Source of the DNA: Haloarcula argentinensis DSM 12282
GTDB taxonomy: Archaea; Halobacteriota; Halobacteria; Halobacteriales; Haloarculaceae
Assembly (NCBI GenBank): GCA_000336895.1
Contig: AOLX01000026.1
Location: 169,868-233,867, forward strand
DNA: 64,000 bases
Reading direction: 5' to 3'
The notes beneath the pieces were generated by a model. That model ran no database searches. It saw only the letters and a program-made list of their open reading frames with translations, and was not told where the DNA came from. Of the stretch, positions 14,770 to 22,198 are shown piece after piece; the first letter of the stretch is position 1; each line of letters begins with the position of its first letter. Position numbers and translations under genes: made by a program.

Positions 14770-16866
14770 TCACGACCGCTCGGCGTTCTGCGAGACCCGA
14801 GACCGGATGTCGTCGATGATCTCCTCGGTTGGCTGGCGCGACCCGATGCGGAGGTCCGTCCCACTCGCCGACGGTTGGGCGTCGTGGATGTCGACCAACT
14901 CCGGCGTCGGCAACTGTTCGAACTTGCGCGACTCGACGAGCGACCAGTCCGTCCGGTCGGCCGACAGCGTGACCGTGCCCTCGACTACAGGCGTGTCCAG
15001 TTCGCCGGCGAGTTGCTCGGCCACGAGCGTACACTCTCGGTCCGTCGTTAGCCCGGTGATCGGGCGGACGATCGTGTGTGGATCCGAGACGCTGGTTGCC
15101 GACTCGCCGACAGGCCGGTAGCCGTAGTCGATGGCGACCTCTTGCCCGTCGCTGATGTTCCCGGTCGACAGCGCGACCAGTTCGCCGGGCTGGGCGTTGA
15201 GGCTGTAGTCCTGGCCCTCGACGTACTCGGTCGACGTTCCGGGATCGTAGACGGTCTCCCGCCCGTGGACGAGCTCGTCCTCATCCAGCGCGACAGGCGT
15301 GTCGTGCTGGACAGTCACGCGCCCATCGCGCCGGCGCAGCACCGAGCCCTTGATGACGACCTTGTCGACGGCCTGCTCGACGCGACGCTCATACTCCCAG
15401 TTCGAGACGTCCGTCTCCTCGTCTGCCGTCCGCTGTCCTGCCTCCGTCCAGATGATCTTGTACGAGTCGCCATCGCGGACGGCTTGCCAGACCGTGCCCG
15501 GCGGCGCGATCTGGTTCAAGACAGATTCGACAGAGTCGTCGAAGGTCTGGTTGATGACCAGCGGCGTGTCGCTCAGTTCTGCATAGAGTTCGAACGAATC
15601 AATCGACTGGGTCTGATAGCCCGTCGATGGTGACTGGGTCCGCCCACTCCCGTAGCGGCCGATCCCGAAGCGGGCTCGGACGCTGCTCGAGGAGTCCGAG
15701 AAGGTGACGTCAATCGACTCGGTGTTGTTCTCTGAGCCGTCGTTCGGCTGGTACGTCGACCCGTTGTCGTTCGAGACTTGGATCTGCTGGGCGTTCGCCG
15801 TGTTATCATAGACGGCCGTCAGTTGCGCAGCTTCGGCCGCCAGTGACGTCGTCACATCCTTCGTGTCGATAAGCTGCAGCCGTGGATATGGCTGCGGGCC
15901 GGGTAGATAGCCGTTGCTGTCGACGTTCGACGGAAATGAATAGTCAAAACGGTCGTCAGTTAGCCCGAGCGTGTCGACCTCCAGCACGTTTCCGTTTGAT
16001 TCGGTGATCGTGATCTCAACATCAACCGAGCTGCCGGCAGAGATCGCAGGCGCGTTGCCATCAGCGCTTGTCTCGAGAAATGCATATGAGTCGAAGCCGA
16101 ACCCGCCAGCAGGGATATTGTACACGGTGTTCCCACCGATTGTGACTTCGAACCCGGGACCTGACCCGCTCGGTGCACGCAGGCGGATCGTCGCCGCGAG
16201 GGTCTCGGCTGGGATATCGTACTGCGGCGTCCACGAGTAGTCGAGGTAGTGCGTCGTGGAACTCATCTGGACTGCTTCGCCGGCGCTGGCGTTGGAGTTC
16301 GAAACCGTGCCGCCGAAGAACGTCTCGGTCTCGGCCTCCTGCAGCCACGACGTCTGGTACTGGTAGATCTTCCCGTTCGAGATCGTCATCGGGACATCGT
16401 CCGAGAACGACGGGAGGGCATCGGCCCACTCGCTCGTTGTATCGGCTGACAGGATCAGTTTGCCCGACGCGTTGCTCGGCGGCGCATCCACATCAGGCGT
16501 GTACGGCGTCTGGTTGATGACGTCCTGGGCGACGAGATGCGCGGCCTTGGTGTCGACTTCCAACCTGACGCGCTCGTCGAGCTCGACAGCGCCGCGGCCT
16601 TCGAGCACCCAGCCCCGCTCGGTCGCCCGGGGGTTGTCGACTTGATCGACGGGCAGCCGGACCCCGTTGTACCAGACACGCATCGGCTGGCCATCGAAGT
16701 CCCCCTTGGCGTAGCGGTCGCTCGCCCGCACGGGAACCGACAGCCGTGGCAGGCCGTTGATGGTCGGCTTCGGCGTCGGCTCGCCGACGGTGTCGGGACG
16801 CCAGACGGTCCCGTTTGGATGGTCAACCTCAACGTACCAGCCACGGGCGGGCACGGTCGTCGTCAC
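14770..16866 (-). CDS. Distal tail/baseplate hub candidate, 698 aa
   Basis: Third gene after the tape-measure candidate in transcription order, where siphoviruses encode hub and tip proteins. It is beta-rich with many Asn/Ser/Thr. The stretch PLVINQTFDDSVESVLNQI followed by GTVWQAVRDGDSYKIIW, and the later DKVVIKG, recall the folds of tail hub (gpD/gp27-like) proteins. The assignment rests on synteny and general character; I saw no catalytic motif. Confidence 0.5.
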   Translation of the reverse strand: MTTTVPARGWYVEVDHPNGTVWRPDTVGEPTPKPTINGLPRLSVPVRASDRYAKGDFDGQPMRVWYNGVRLPVDQVDNPRATERGWVLEGRGAVELDERVRLEVDTKAAHLVAQDVINQTPYTPDVDAPPSNASGKLILSADTTSEWADALPSFSDDVPMTISNGKIYQYQTSWLQEAETETFFGGTVSNSNASAGEAVQMSSTTHYLDYSWTPQYDIPAETLAATIRLRAPSGSGPGFEVTIGGNTVYNIPAGGFGFDSYAFLETSADGNAPAISAGSSVDVEITITESNGNVLEVDTLGLTDDRFDYSFPSNVDSNGYLPGPQPYPRLQLIDTKDVTTSLAAEAAQLTAVYDNTANAQQIQVSNDNGSTYQPNDGSENNTESIDVTFSDSSSSVRARFGIGRYGSGRTQSPSTGYQTQSIDSFELYAELSDTPLVINQTFDDSVESVLNQIAPPGTVWQAVRDGDSYKIIWTEAGQRTADEETDVSNWEYERRVEQAVDKVVIKGSVLRRRDGRVTVQHDTPVALDEDELVHGRETVYDPGTSTEYVEGQDYSLNAQPGELVALSTGNISDGQEVAIDYGYRPVGESATSVSDPHTIVRPITGLTTDRECTLVAEQLAGELDTPVVEGTVTLSADRTDWSLVESRKFEQLPTPELVDIHDAQPSASGTDLRIGSRQPTEEIIDDIRSRVSQNAERS

Positions 16867-18002
16867 TACTCACGCACCTCCGATTTGGCGACGATATCGA
16901 GCACCTCGCCGGCGGCCTGATTAGCCGGACTGGCGATGGGGTTCAGTCGGTCGATGAGGCCTTGCGGCGGCGGGGATCCGTTGTCGGGGACCGTCCACAG
17001 CGCGTCATCACGGCCACGCTTGAGCGTCAGATCCAGCCGATGCGTGTCGCCGTTGCCGGTGTTGATCCAGTCGGTCTGTGCATCGATCCGTTCGACACCG
17101 ATGCGAGCCAGATCCAGCGTTCGCAGCCGCCAGTCCGAGCTCCCCAACGAGACGCTGTCGTAGGACGAGCCGGTCCACCGCGACGCCGAGAGCAGCTGCC
17201 CGTCTGTATCGGCCTCTAGCCGGAGCTTGTCGCTCTCTAAGATGGGCGTGCCGACGAACTCATGACTGGTGACGAAACAGCGCTGCCACGTCGGGTCGAC
17301 CGTCCGCGTCTCACCGTTGACCGTCGTTGTCGCGACCTTGTTCCGGTTGTAATCGTCCCAGACACGGACGTCCGTCGGCCACTCGGCGCCGTAGGCGATG
17401 TAGTGCAGGAGGACCGGGTTGTCCATGCCGGGCTCGGTCGCGTCGTAGATCTCGATGTCGTCATGCTCGCCCGAGACGGTGCGCTGGACCGTCGCCGGCG
17501 CTTTCGCTCCGGTGACGTGGTCCCACCATTCGACGTTGTCGGCTCGTACGGACAGCCCGACCTGCGCTGTCGACGAGGAGCCAAATGGGTTATCGACTGG
17601 CTGCGGGTTGCAGTACAGTGCTCGAAGGTGTGACTCCTGCGTACCGGCCCGAGAGAGCTGTCCGTCGAAGCGCTGGAGTTCCGACGCCTGGGGTGTCGCC
17701 TGATCGATGGTGATGTCTTCAACGACGACGTAGGCGTCTTGCTGGACGTCGTCGCCGAACCACGGCACGACCTCGATACCCGTCGCCGAGAACAACTCCT
17801 CGAACTCACGAGCGAGCTTCCCGGCGTACTTGCCTGCGATCACGCCGGCCAGCGGGCGGGTGCTTGGGTCAGCGGCGAGCGAGTCGACCTCCGGCGCGTC
17901 GCTGTTGAGCGGTGAATTGCTCGCGACCCGTAGCGTCTGGCTCGTGCTCGGTTGCTCTAGCGCCGCCTCGGAGATCCGGAGTGCGTACAGTGTCCGCGTC
18001 AT
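16866..18002 (-). CDS. Tail-associated structural protein, 378 aa
   Basis: Start chosen at MTRTLYALRI (18002), which overlaps the previous stop as ATGA; upstream in-frame residues belong to the overlap. Contains an N-terminal acidic domain and a beta-rich remainder (AQVGLSVRADNVEWWDHV, RTLDLARIGVERIDAQTDW). It ends one base into the 698-residue gene. A role in the tail tip is inferred from position. Confidence 0.5.
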   Translation of the reverse strand: MTRTLYALRISEAALEQPSTSQTLRVASNSPLNSDAPEVDSLAADPSTRPLAGVIAGKYAGKLAREFEELFSATGIEVVPWFGDDVQQDAYVVVEDITIDQATPQASELQRFDGQLSRAGTQESHLRALYCNPQPVDNPFGSSSTAQVGLSVRADNVEWWDHVTGAKAPATVQRTVSGEHDDIEIYDATEPGMDNPVLLHYIAYGAEWPTDVRVWDDYNRNKVATTTVNGETRTVDPTWQRCFVTSHEFVGTPILESDKLRLEADTDGQLLSASRWTGSSYDSVSLGSSDWRLRTLDLARIGVERIDAQTDWINTGNGDTHRLDLTLKRGRDDALWTVPDNGSPPPQGLIDRLNPIASPANQAAGEVLDIVAKSEVRE

Positions 18003-18568
18003 CCGTTCTGCTCCGTCCCGCTCATCGGTTGGCTCAAGTCCTGTGTCCGGACACACGTCAGCGACAGCGGCGCTGTCGAGCTATCGCTCTGCCGGATGTC
18101 CACGCTCGGGTCCTCGATGTAGACGTCGACGCCGTCCTGCGGCATGAATCCGCCCGGCGAATAGCCGCCGTAGATGAGTTTCGCCGGCGTCAGCGAGTCT
18201 GTCCCCGTTTCGAGGTAGTTCAGCAGGACTTCGGCCTTCTGTATCCTATCGCCGCCGGTCGCCGAGCCGGGATCGAGGACTGACGCATCATCGGAGTAGC
18301 CCCACTGGCCGTCTTCGACGCAGTTCAGTTCGGCGTCAATCTGCCATACTCGCTGTCCTGCACCGTTGTCGATACTGATCCCGTCGAGTTGGACGTCGTC
18401 GACGACACGAGAGATTGCCGAGAGTGCTTGCGAAAACCCATTCGACACGAGTTGCCCCGTACGAATGATTTCCTCAACTGTGCTCTTAGGGAGATGGAAT
18501 TTTCCTGTTCGATACGTGCCGTCGACGTAGCCGGTTATCTCGATGATGGGGTACGATTGTGCTGTCAT
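17999..18568 (-). CDS. Tail-associated structural protein, 189 aa
   Basis: Starts MTAQSYPIIEITGYVDG. Rich in short strands and Gly/Ser loops (ILLNYLETG-like segment, KLIYGGYSPGGFMPQDG). It follows the tape-measure candidate after a lone plus-strand gene and could be a distal tail protein. The domain is not recognised. Confidence 0.5.
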   Translation of the reverse strand: MTAQSYPIIEITGYVDGTYRTGKFHLPKSTVEEIIRTGQLVSNGFSQALSAISRVVDDVQLDGISIDNGAGQRVWQIDAELNCVEDGQWGYSDDASVLDPGSATGGDRIQKAEVLLNYLETGTDSLTPAKLIYGGYSPGGFMPQDGVDVYIEDPSVDIRQSDSSTAPLSLTCVRTQDLSQPMSGTEQNG

Positions 18569-18618
18569 TGTCAGTTCATGGCCGAAAACTTACTGTTACT
18601 CATCGTATCTGTGTCACT

Positions 18619-18792
18619 ATGGAACTCTCCGAAGACTGGGGTATGCTATCCGCCGCGGTTGCTGGTGTCGCAGGTATTCTTTACGCTGTTCTCGACGGAG
18701 ACATCTTTCTGGGAGCGTTAGCTGTTCTGGTCATCCGTCTTGCTTACGAGATTGTTGGGCTACGCTCGCACGTCAGAGAAGTCGAAAGCTAA
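18619..18792 (+). CDS. Small two-span membrane protein on the opposite strand of the late operon, 57 aa
   Basis: MELSEDWGMLSAAVAGVAGI begins the protein; hydrophobic segments cover about 9-25 and 29-45, followed by a charged tail. Starting at the ATG at 18619 gives a natural N-terminus; an upstream in-frame start gives a basic, unlikely one. It ends four bases into the convergent tape-measure gene. Strand and isolation suggest a moron (host-beneficial or lysis-type gene). Confidence 0.55.
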   Translation: MELSEDWGMLSAAVAGVAGILYAVLDGDIFLGALAVLVIRLAYEIVGLRSHVREVES

Positions 18793-19844
18793 AGCCGCCT
18801 CTCAAGCGATGATTTGACGTCCTCTACAGCCGAGTCGATGATGTCCTGTTTTTCGCGCCGGTCCAGACTTGCATCCTGCTGCACGGTGACCGTGGTTTCG
18901 TTGTTGACTGTCGTCTGTCGCGTCGGCCGCCGTCTTCCGCGACCAGCGCCAAACCCTGGGAGGCTTTGGCTGGTAAAGTCGTTGAGTGTGTCCAGCAACT
19001 GTGGGAGAATTACTGGCGGTGCACCAACACCACCGGCACTCGACCCAGAGAGACTCACACTACTTCCGAGCTTCTTCATGCTACCAGCAACACCGCCGAT
19101 CCCGATTGCTTTGACTACGTCCTTCGCACTGATGTCGGTCACGGGGTCGATGATGTCCCCGACGTTCGGCGCGACTGGCCCGTCGATGACGTCACTCGCT
19201 GCGACGGCGGCCGTGCTGCCGATCGTCGCCGACGCCCCGATGGTAGCCCCCTGTGCAATGAGGTCGACGGCATTGACGACGGCCGGGTCGCTGATGACAC
19301 TCTCAGACGTGACGCGAGCTTTGTCCTGAACGATGTCAGCGGCGGTGACGGCTGCTTGGCCAGCCAAAAGGTCCGCCGGCGTCACTGTCGCTCCTTGAGC
19401 AATCACGTTCGCCGCAGCGACAGCCGTCGGATCAACCACGTCGCTTTCGGACGTGTCGCCAGTCCCGCCGGGATCAGGCCGTGGGCCGGGCTGTGGGCCA
19501 TCGTTTGGGGACTTCGACACAGCGAGCGTGCTGAGTGCGCCGGCAGTCAGTGCGGCTCCGCCGGCAGTGAGCTTCCCAAGGCGTTTGAGGCTCCGCAGCA
19601 TCGAGAAGTCGCCCGATTCGTTCGTGTCCAGCAACTCTCGAAGGAGATCGTTGCGCGTCTCGGCGAGGTCGACGGTCCGGTCGAGGTGGTCAACGGCCTG
19701 GCGGATACCCTGGCCACGACCACCCCGGGTCCCACCGCTCGCGACGTTCGATGCGTTGACGGCGAACTTGTCCTGCAGGTCAGCGGTGGCGTTGTTTTCG
19801 ATGGATTCGATGACGAGGTTGCCCTCGGCGGTAAAATCGCTCAC
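18789..19844 (-). CDS. Tape-measure protein candidate with dodecapeptide repeats, 351 aa
   Basis: Located immediately after the two frameshift-linked tail chaperones, the canonical place of the tape measure. The N-terminus (1-80) is helical. A hydrophobic Gly/Ala stretch lies at about 91-109 and a Pro-rich linker at 113-130. Nine consecutive 12-residue repeats fill 137-244, then a Ser/Gly segment, a basic patch (RGRRRPTRQTT) and a final helix. It is short for a tape measure; at the usual 1.5 angstrom per residue the tail would be only about 50 nm, but the repeats may not be helical. Could instead be a fibre. Confidence 0.55.
   Translation of the reverse strand: MSDFTAEGNLVIESIENNATADLQDKFAVNASNVASGGTRGGRGQGIRQAVDHLDRTVDLAETRNDLLRELLDTNESGDFSMLRSLKRLGKLTAGGAALTAGALSTLAVSKSPNDGPQPGPRPDPGGTGDTSESDVVDPTAVAAANVIAQGATVTPADLLAGQAAVTAADIVQDKARVTSESVISDPAVVNAVDLIAQGATIGASATIGSTAAVAASDVIDGPVAPNVGDIIDPVTDISAKDVVKAIGIGGVAGSMKKLGSSVSLSGSSAGGVGAPPVILPQLLDTLNDFTSQSLPGFGAGRGRRRPTRQTTVNNETTVTVQQDASLDRREKQDIIDSAVEDVKSSLERRL
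19113..19436 (-). repeat. Nine in-frame 36-bp repeats encoding 12-residue units
   Basis: Residues 137-244 of the tape-measure candidate split without gaps into nine units, e.g. AQGATVTPADLL, AGQAAVTAADIV, QDKARVTSESVI, SDPAVVNAVDLI, GSTAAVAASDVI. The consensus has Val/Ile near position 6, usually Asp/Ser/Glu near 10 and an aliphatic pair at 11-12. Copies differ at DNA level, so the array is old or selected for change. Confidence 0.85.
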
Positions 19845-19847
19845 CGG

Positions 19848-20060
19848 TCAGTCACCTCCGAGGCCGCCCAGCGTCCCGCGGACATCGAGGATATCGTGGA
19901 TCGCAAGCCAGTCCAGCACGGCCGGCCACGGCATCGCGTCGAAGTCCTCGATGGTGCCGCCGCGGTCAAGATACGCCGCCCGAGCATAGCGGTAAACGGT
20001 GCGCTGGTCAAGCTCATCTTCGGTCAGGTCTCCTTTGGCGAGTCGCTGGAGTGAGTCCCG
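19848..20060 (-). CDS. Second tail assembly chaperone (gpT-like), reached by -1 frameshift
   Basis: This frame has no ATG near its beginning but codes well: RDSLQRLAKGDLTEDELDQR through DAMPWPAVLDWLAIHDILD. It is entered from the upstream chaperone by slipping one base back on GGGAAAC, giving a 225-residue fusion (155 zero-frame plus 70 residues). It ends four bases before the tape-measure candidate starts. In lambda the G-GT fusion coats the tape measure during tail assembly, and the same job is expected here. Confidence 0.75.
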   Translation of the reverse strand, partial: RDSLQRLAKGDLTEDELDQRTVYRYARAAYLDRGGTIEDFDAMPWPAVLDWLAIHDILDVRGTLGGLGGD

Positions 20061-20524
20061 TTTCCCTCGGGGTCGAGCAACTCGTTGATGCGGGCCGCAC
20101 ACCACTCGCGATAGTACGGATGGAGCTGTCCGACGGCGGCGGCTTCTTGATCGTCGGTCATATCTTCGCCGACGTAGGGCGCTTCGACCGTGCCGTCGGC
20201 GACGAGCAGAATTTCCGACCCCTCGCCGCCGTTGTCCGCGACCTCGGACTTGATGCTGTCCATCGCGCCGGCGCGGACGGCCCCTAGCGTGACGCCGTCG
20301 ACGTCTTCGTCCCACATCCCGAAGTCGTCGGATTCGAAGGCACGGTCACGGGCCCAGACCGCGCCCTTGCGCTGGGTCGCCAGGTCCGCCCGCTGCTGAG
20401 CGCGCTGTGGATACAGCGGGTTGTCCTCGTCCATGTCCTCGAGCTCGTCGGCGATGTCTTCGATCTGCTCCTCGAGTTCGGCGATACTCTCTTCGAAGGT
20501 GATGTAGGTGTCGTTGAAGGTCAT
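20024..20524 (-). CDS. Tail assembly chaperone (gpG-like), 166 aa
   Basis: An acidic, helical N-terminus (FEESIAELEEQIEDIADELED) precedes a mixed domain with HPYYREWCAARINELL. It lies between the tail tube gene (ATGA overlap) and the tape-measure candidate. A GGGAAAC slip site near codon 154 lets a fraction of ribosomes continue into the second chaperone frame. Order and frameshift support the assignment more than sequence similarity does. Confidence 0.7.
   Translation of the reverse strand: MTFNDTYITFEESIAELEEQIEDIADELEDMDEDNPLYPQRAQQRADLATQRKGAVWARDRAFESDDFGMWDEDVDGVTLGAVRAGAMDSIKSEVADNGGEGSEILLVADGTVEAPYVGEDMTDDQEAAAVGQLHPYYREWCAARINELLDPEGNGTHSSDSPKET
20060..20066 (-). promoter_or_regulatory. 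-1 ribosomal slippery heptamer GGGAAAC
   Basis: In the zero frame the codons are GAG GGA AAC, so the heptamer is G-GGA-AAC and fits X-XXY-YYZ exactly. Slipping back gives GGG AAA and then CGG in the downstream frame. The zero frame terminates 12 codons later. Position, phase and downstream gene match tail-chaperone frameshift sites of tailed phages. Confidence 0.8.
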
Positions 20525-21450
20525 GCGATGATCACCGCCGGCTTGCCGTCTGCATTCCAGCTGATCGACTCGGTTGTCTCATCTTCGGAGATGACGTTGT
20601 TCCAGGCCTCGGTCGCCACCTTGAGCGCCGAGAAGTCGTACGTCGAAACCTGGGTCCCGTCGATGGTGACGTCGATGCTGCCAGGCACGGAGACGAGTCG
20701 GTCCTGTGGCTCGGTCGCGTCGGCGGCTCCAAGCGCGTACTCCAGCCGGGACGGGCCGCTGAAGATGGCTTCAGTCGTGACCTCTGTCTCCGGTTTCTCG
20801 ATGACAGCATCGACGGGTTCCGGCGACACCGAACCGTACTGGAACCGAGCGATGTTGCTGATCGATATCTCGGCCGACTGGAGTTTCGTGATCGTGGCAC
20901 CGTCGATATCCACAGTGATCGCATGCGACGGTGCCGACGTCCCGGTCGAGACGGCCGTCACGTTCGATGGCGTGATGCTGGTCGAGAGGTTTTCGCTCGC
21001 GTACAGGAACGAGATGGCGAACGTCGCCATCCCGCCCTGCTCGTAGCTGACCGGCGTGCAGTCGACCGGGATGCAGCCGACGAGCTCCCGTTCGGCGACG
21101 CCGTCCAGGTAGTCGACGCCGGCGTAGATCCGTCCCGAGTTCGGCCGGCCGTTCGTGAACTGTGTGCCGCCGTCGTTGAACACGAGGTCCTCGACGTCGT
21201 TGAACGTATCCGACGAGATGATCGCCTCAACCTCGACAGCGCCCTCGAAACTAGTTTTCACGCTCTCCACGCTCTCGACCGCGCCGGCCTCGTCAAGGCG
21301 TTGGAGTTGGTTGTCCAGCGATAGGTCACTCAGCGTCGGATCTCGTCCGAACTGCCAGTACTGCGGGTCGCTGTTGGTGTCGGTCACCAGCGAGCCCTTG
21401 AACGACTGTTCTTTCCCAAACACGAGGCTGCCAGAGCCGCTGCTGGTCAT
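20521..21450 (-). CDS. Major tail tube protein candidate, 309 aa
   Basis: Begins MTSSGSGSLVFGKEQSFKG, a typical tube-type opening, and is beta-rich throughout (AVEVEAIISSDTFNDVEDLV, ISISNIARFQYGS, IDVTIDGTQVSTYDFSALKV). It is followed with overlap by the two chaperones and the tape-measure candidate, the standard tube-chaperone-tape order. No sheath gene precedes it. The late operon is interrupted just upstream by inserted genes, so a promoter for the tail genes probably lies within 21451-21613. Confidence 0.65.
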   Translation of the reverse strand: MTSSGSGSLVFGKEQSFKGSLVTDTNSDPQYWQFGRDPTLSDLSLDNQLQRLDEAGAVESVESVKTSFEGAVEVEAIISSDTFNDVEDLVFNDGGTQFTNGRPNSGRIYAGVDYLDGVAERELVGCIPVDCTPVSYEQGGMATFAISFLYASENLSTSITPSNVTAVSTGTSAPSHAITVDIDGATITKLQSAEISISNIARFQYGSVSPEPVDAVIEKPETEVTTEAIFSGPSRLEYALGAADATEPQDRLVSVPGSIDVTIDGTQVSTYDFSALKVATEAWNNVISEDETTESISWNADGKPAVIIA

Positions 21451-21613
21451 GCTGTACCACCGCTAATCGTCTGTCTCATGATCATAATGAACTCCTGAAA
21501 AACTGCCGCGTGCCCAATCCTCTGCCCCGGGGCTTTGGGGCGTCATCAGACCTCTGTTACGGTACCCAAGCTATGAAACAGGAACTATTGAGCGATCATT
21601 ACTGCTTATAACT

Positions 21614-21955
21614 TTACGCTCGGAGCTGCTCGTTTATTTTTTCCTCAGATACAGCCTCGTTTTCTGACGGTGCATCTGACTGAATAGCCCGACGTTCTTC
21701 ATGTGGCAGTTCTACCCACGGAACTTCGATGATTGGCTCGTCTCGAAATCCAACTGGATGACCAAACTCAACGAAGGGGTGAGTCTTGTTTGGTCGTTCG
21801 CCTAAGAACTCGCCGTGGTCTGCCGAAATAACGGTCTTGCCCGACAGGTCACTGGCAAGTTGCTCAACATCATCTAATACAATATTGAGATTCTTCCTGT
21901 ATCGATTGGCAGGTATTACTATTTCAGCGCAGTCAGTATTTATAAACGAACTTAC
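21614..21955 (-). pseudogene. C-terminal fragment of a sulfatase/alkaline-phosphatase-superfamily protein
   Basis: A frame without a start codon reads YRKNLNIVLDDVEQLASDL, then KTVISADHGEFLGE, FGHPVGFRDEPIIEVPWVEL and a polar tail to TAA at 21614. The ADHGE...GHP metal-site region and the closing VPW are typical of haloarchaeal sulfatase-like proteins in glycan clusters. The first three-quarters of the protein is absent. It lies tail-to-tail with the insertion boundary and is a relic. Confidence 0.75.
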
Positions 21956-22000
21956 TCAACGAAAGTTTTTATTTTGTCTATACTTTAGCAGGCATACCTG

Positions 22001-22198
22001 ATGAGCTCTCGTAAAAAGCAACTCTTCGCCCTTTTTGTCATATTCTTCACATCCGCCTGTATTATGTTTATATTCGGCATTTTGAATAGAGAGTATGGCG
22101 TTGAAGTCGGGTTTGGGCTCTGTATAGCGATCATATTCATTTGTGGCTACATTGACCTGTTCACAGATATCTCGGTTCCCATCCCTGGACACCAATGA
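22001..22198 (+). CDS. Small two-span membrane protein, 65 aa
   Basis: Starts MSSRKKQLFALFVIFFTSAC; two membrane helices flank a short polar turn (GILNREYGVEVG). Its stop overlaps the next ATG (ATGA), so it is coupled to the 601-residue membrane gene. AT-rich compared with viral genes. Function unknown. Confidence 0.6.
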   Translation: MSSRKKQLFALFVIFFTSACIMFIFGILNREYGVEVGFGLCIAIIFICGYIDLFTDISVPIPGHQ

